A stretch of DNA of 8,428 bases from an uncultured Bifidobacterium sp. (GTDB lineage Bacteria; Actinomycetota; Actinomycetes; Actinomycetales; Bifidobacteriaceae). The notes under the pieces are model-generated. The model had not been told where the DNA came from. It ran no database searches and worked only from the letters and a program-made list of their open reading frames with translations. The position numbers and the translations under genes were made by a program. Shown in pieces: positions 6,521-8,428 of this stretch (position 1 is its first letter; each line of letters starts with the position of its first letter). Location: positions 1-8,428 of the forward strand of contig CALNAE010000239.1 in the NCBI GenBank assembly GCA_937874315.1. Direction: 5' to 3'.

Positions 6521-6679
6521 TTTTTCTCATAGTGTGATACACTTGTGTCATATGAGCCTACGTGGGGCTTAATCCACGGAAGAGGTTACGCGAGCCGTCA
6601 TGATCGCGGGTGAGGTTTGACCGCCGAATCAAAGGTCGATTCAAGAACACGCACCCGATATTTCGTGAAGGAATAAGAC
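6521..6679 (+). promoter_or_regulatory. Leader of the capsid gene: probable promoter and structured 5' region
   Basis: This is the longest non-coding stretch of the window. It begins AT-rich and holds the second AGTGTGATAC copy, which forms the palindrome AGTGT-GAT-ACACT (6531-6543). TTGGTG at 6514-6519 with TGT-GATACA (extended -10 form, 6533-6541), 16 bases apart, is a weak promoter candidate. TCATATGA (6548-6555) is a second palindrome. Downstream lie inverted repeats CGTGG/CCACG (6561-6578), CGCGA/TCGCG (6589-6608) and two overlapping, mutually exclusive pairs: TTTGA/TCAAA (6616-6633) and GAATC/GATTC (6626-6642). A capsid gene needs strong expression, so an own promoter or an mRNA leader structure makes sense. 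Neither is proven here. AAGGA at 6668-6672 serves the capsid ATG, seven bases on. Confidence 0.4.
6531..6551 (+). repeat. Direct repeat copy 2, downstream of the HNH gene
   Basis: AGTGTGATAC (6531-6540), six bases, then GTCAT (6547-6551), matching 6220-6241. Together they bracket the HNH gene at a distance of 311 bases. In this copy the first block is extended into a 13-base palindrome, as expected of an operator or a symmetric nuclease/protein site. Confidence 0.45.
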
Positions 6680-7720
6680 ATGGCTCTAGCAACCATTGAC
6701 ATCAAGCCCGGTTTCAGTGACCGTGGGCTTATTTCCGAGGATTCCCCTCAGGGTGTTCTCGTCAAGACGGCGAACAGCACTCCGATTGATTTCGTCGGCA
6801 AGGAATATCAGACCATTGACTTCTCCGGTGAAATGGGCATCTTCGGTGAAGGCTCGCCCGATGCCGCCGCCGAAGAGAAGACGAAGTCTTCGAACGATGC
6901 GACTAACGGCAAGCTTACCATCTTCCCGGTCACGCTTCAGGCGTCATACCGCGTTCCCAAGAAGTTCCTCGCCATCTTCGGCGTTGACGGATACAACCCG
7001 TCCGCTCCGACCTACAATGCCGGTGCGCCCGCTTCGATGCTTGAACAGGCGTTGCAACAGCCATACCAGAAGGGCATTCTCGAACAGTACTCGCACTACA
7101 CCAACCGCATGATCGGTCGTGCGCTCGACTATCTCGGCATCTACGGCATCAACCCGCAGACCAAGAAGGCGTCCGCCATCGCACGGCAGAACGATTATCT
7201 GCTGAAGGCGGCGGCTCCCATTTCCTACACTCCGGGCACTGGCCCGCAGGCGGCACAGGCGTTCAATGCTGCTGTACGAGCGGTCGCTGAGAACGGTGAT
7301 ACCGCTGCGCAGGGCATCGTCAATCCGGCGTTCCTCGCCGCGATTCAGGACGGCGAAACCAACATCGGCTCTCAGACGCAGTATGCTGCGCAGATCCCGC
7401 TGATCGGCTCTCAGGTGAGTCTGGGAGGCGTCACGCTGTACGCCGGTTCCACGGTGGCTGACGCGACGGCGGCTACTGCTGCCGGAGTAGCCTCCACCAA
7501 TGTTCTCGACGCCATCATCGGTGACTATCAGGATCGGTTCGTATGGGGCATGAACCTCCTGTCCGGCATCGAAGTGTTCGACTCCGGCAACCCTGACAAC
7601 AGTTCCGAAGGCGACCTCGCCGCAGTCAACAAGGTGCTGCTCCGCACCGAAATCGCGCTCGCATGGGGCTTCATCGGCGGCACCGACAAGTTCATGTCGA
7701 TTTCCCACACCAAGGCCTGA
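6680..7720 (+). CDS. Major capsid protein, HK97 fold
   Basis: This is the main shell protein, 346 aa. Seen features: a short N-terminal arm (MALATIDIKPGFSDRGLIS), a long acidic loop (EGSPDAAAEEKTKSSNDA, about 57-74), then strands and helices ending in the typical P-domain C-terminus. There, LGGVTLYAGS precedes IIGDYQDRFVWGMNLLSGIEVFDSG and VLLRTEIALAWGFI. Actinophage HK97-type capsids share this 'G-D-f-x-x-x-f-x-w-G ... l-R-x-e-x-x-x-g' ending. There is no long N-terminal delta domain and no recognisable protease gene nearby, so maturation by cleavage is not indicated. All 15 lysine codons are AAG, unlike the mixed use in the preceding operon, which suits high expression. ATG at 6680 has AAGGA seven bases upstream. 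It follows a 159-base leader and precedes the tail tube gene by 34 bases, with no connector genes between. Confidence 0.85.
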   Translation: MALATIDIKPGFSDRGLISEDSPQGVLVKTANSTPIDFVGKEYQTIDFSGEMGIFGEGSPDAAAEEKTKSSNDATNGKLTIFPVTLQASYRVPKKFLAIFGVDGYNPSAPTYNAGAPASMLEQALQQPYQKGILEQYSHYTNRMIGRALDYLGIYGINPQTKKASAIARQNDYLLKAAAPISYTPGTGPQAAQAFNAAVRAVAENGDTAAQGIVNPAFLAAIQDGETNIGSQTQYAAQIPLIGSQVSLGGVTLYAGSTVADATAATAAGVASTNVLDAIIGDYQDRFVWGMNLLSGIEVFDSGNPDNSSEGDLAAVNKVLLRTEIALAWGFIGGTDKFMSISHTKA

Positions 7721-7734
7721 AAGCCGAATCTAAC

Positions 7735-7747
7735 CTCCTGAAAGGAG
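7735..7747 (+). promoter_or_regulatory. Hairpin over the tail tube ribosome binding site
   Basis: CTCCT (7735-7739) and AGGAG (7743-7747) are perfect complements separated by GAA. The right arm is the Shine-Dalgarno sequence of the tail tube gene (ATG at 7755, seven bases on). In mRNA the site could hide itself in a 5-bp stem, tuning translation. The stem is short and may be weak. Confidence 0.45.
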
Positions 7748-7754
7748 TTTCATT

Positions 7755-8351
7755 ATGGGTCTTAAGCAAGATCGCGCCAATGTGTCGTTTTCGCACCCGG
7801 CGAAGGGTCCCAATCGGTCCGGTTACATTTGGATGGCACCGCTTGGAACGGCGCTTCCGACTGATGCAACCACCGACTTGGATGCGAAGTTCGTCGGACT
7901 CGGATATATTTCCGAAGATGGTCTGACCGAACCGGCTTCCTACTCCGATGGCGACTCCACCAATGACGCCGGTGGAGAGGAAATCGCGAAGACCGACCCC
8001 ACGTTCTCGAAGACGTGGACCGGCACTGCTGTCGAAGTGCTGAACGTTGACCTGTTGAAGGCTGTTTACGGCCCCGACAACGTGACAGTGGATGCTACCA
8101 CCAAGGCCATCACCATCAAGGATCAGGGTCGTTCGCTGGAGGAATGGGTAATCGTCGTTGACGAACTGCTCAAGGGCGGTCGTCGGCAGCGTTCGGTCAT
8201 GCCTGACGCGACGTTCCTCATCACCGACGACACTCAGCACCACTATTCCGATCTGCTTGGCTACGGTTTCACCATCACGGCCTACGCGACCGCCGACAAC
8301 CCGCCTCAGACGCGGTATATCGCAGGTACCACGGCATCTGCTGGTGCCTGA
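7755..8351 (+). CDS. Major tail tube protein (actinophage type)
   Basis: This is the subunit of the tail tube through which DNA leaves the head, 198 aa. The N-terminal third carries the actinophage signature: GYIWMAPLGTALPTDAT (23-39), then LDAKFVGLGYISEDGLTEP (42-60), matching the usual 'a-P-x-G-t-x-x-P-t-d-a ... L-d-x-x-f-x-x-l-G-Y-i-S-e-d-G-l-t'. A variable acidic loop (64-78) follows, then a beta-rich core, RSLEEWVIVVDELLKGGRRQRSVMPDA (126-152), and the C-terminal strand SDLLGYGFTITAYAT (165-179) of the tube fold. The ATG at 7755 has a strong AAAGGAG seven bases upstream, itself part of a small hairpin. All nine lysine codons are AAG. It sits directly after the capsid gene and is followed by a GC-rich hairpin. 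Tail assembly chaperones and the tape measure would be expected beyond the window. Confidence 0.88.
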   Translation: MGLKQDRANVSFSHPAKGPNRSGYIWMAPLGTALPTDATTDLDAKFVGLGYISEDGLTEPASYSDGDSTNDAGGEEIAKTDPTFSKTWTGTAVEVLNVDLLKAVYGPDNVTVDATTKAITIKDQGRSLEEWVIVVDELLKGGRRQRSVMPDATFLITDDTQHHYSDLLGYGFTITAYATADNPPQTRYIAGTTASAGA

Positions 8352-8358
8352 CAGTTCT

Positions 8359-8394
8359 TGCCGCCGCGTTTTCTCTCCCTTTGTCGCGGCGGCA
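8359..8394 (+). terminator. GC-rich hairpin after the tail tube gene, probable terminator
   Basis: TGCCGCCGCG (8359-8368) pairs perfectly with CGCGGCGGCA (8385-8394) across a pyrimidine-rich 16-base loop. It lies 8 bases after the tail tube stop. The bases that follow (TTATTCTTCC) are only partly T-rich, so termination may be incomplete. A partial stop here would set a high capsid-plus-tail-tube level against less of the downstream tail genes. Stem length and loop length equal those of the 927-962 repeat. Confidence 0.6.
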
Positions 8395-8428
8395 TTATTC
8401 TTCCCGGCTCATGACGCTATCGGGTCGT

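Noticed and set aside
6552..6572. Six-codon upstream frame (MSLRGA) in the capsid leader
   Set aside because: No ribosome binding site in front of it and no amino-acid pattern of an attenuator peptide.
6616..6655. tRNA-like T-loop (GGTCGATTCAA) in the capsid leader
   Set aside because: The flanks do not form a T stem, and no anticodon or acceptor stem could be built around it.
8411..8428. Start of a next gene (ATG, six open codons to the window end)
   Set aside because: No Shine-Dalgarno sequence precedes it and six codons are too few to judge. The real next start may lie beyond the window.
1..8428. CRISPR array, insertion sequence, tRNA or rRNA gene, integrase or attachment site, capsid-forming satellite
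   Set aside because: No regularly spaced repeats, transposase or RNA gene was seen. A tailless capsid-forming satellite is unlikely because a clear tail tube gene is present.

Overview
The window reads as part of a tailed phage (siphovirus-type) or prophage of a GC-rich actinobacterium. All genes lie on the + strand. GC-rich third positions, GTG and TTG starts, and an actinophage-style tail tube protein support this. Bifidobacterium is my best guess for the host, but that is inference from style and no marker gene proves it.

Layout: positions 1-948 carry a primase-polymerase with a PriCT-like C-terminal segment, possibly cut at its 5' end. A 103-base gap follows, with a 10-bp inverted repeat straddling the primase stop codon. 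Positions 1052-6520 form a very tight run of ten genes, most joined by 1- or 4-base stop/start overlaps. They are a 54-aa unknown, a scaffold-like coiled-coil protein, a head-tail adaptor candidate, a head-closure candidate, a small basic neck candidate, a tail-terminator candidate, a protein with a MuF-like Cys/His C-terminus, a 99-aa helical unknown, a compact portal candidate, the large terminase, and an HNH endonuclease (eleven names counting the HNH, which sits 3 bases after the terminase). A 159-base leader with several small inverted repeats precedes the major capsid protein (6680-7720), which is followed by the major tail tube protein (7755-8351). A GC-rich hairpin at 8359-8394 closes this unit.

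How the parts work together: terminase, HNH protein and portal would package DNA into a shell built from the capsid protein on the scaffold. The adaptor, stopper, neck and terminator candidates would join the filled head to the tail tube. No small terminase subunit, capsid protease, lysis gene, integrase or tape measure is recognisable here.

The main novelty is gene order. Most siphoviruses run terminase, portal, MuF, scaffold, capsid, connectors, tail tube. Here the scaffold and connectors come first, then MuF-like, portal and terminase (reversed relative order on the same strand), then HNH, capsid and tail tube. Firm calls are the primase-polymerase, large terminase, HNH, capsid and tail tube. 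The connector and portal names rest on weak sequence resemblance plus position.
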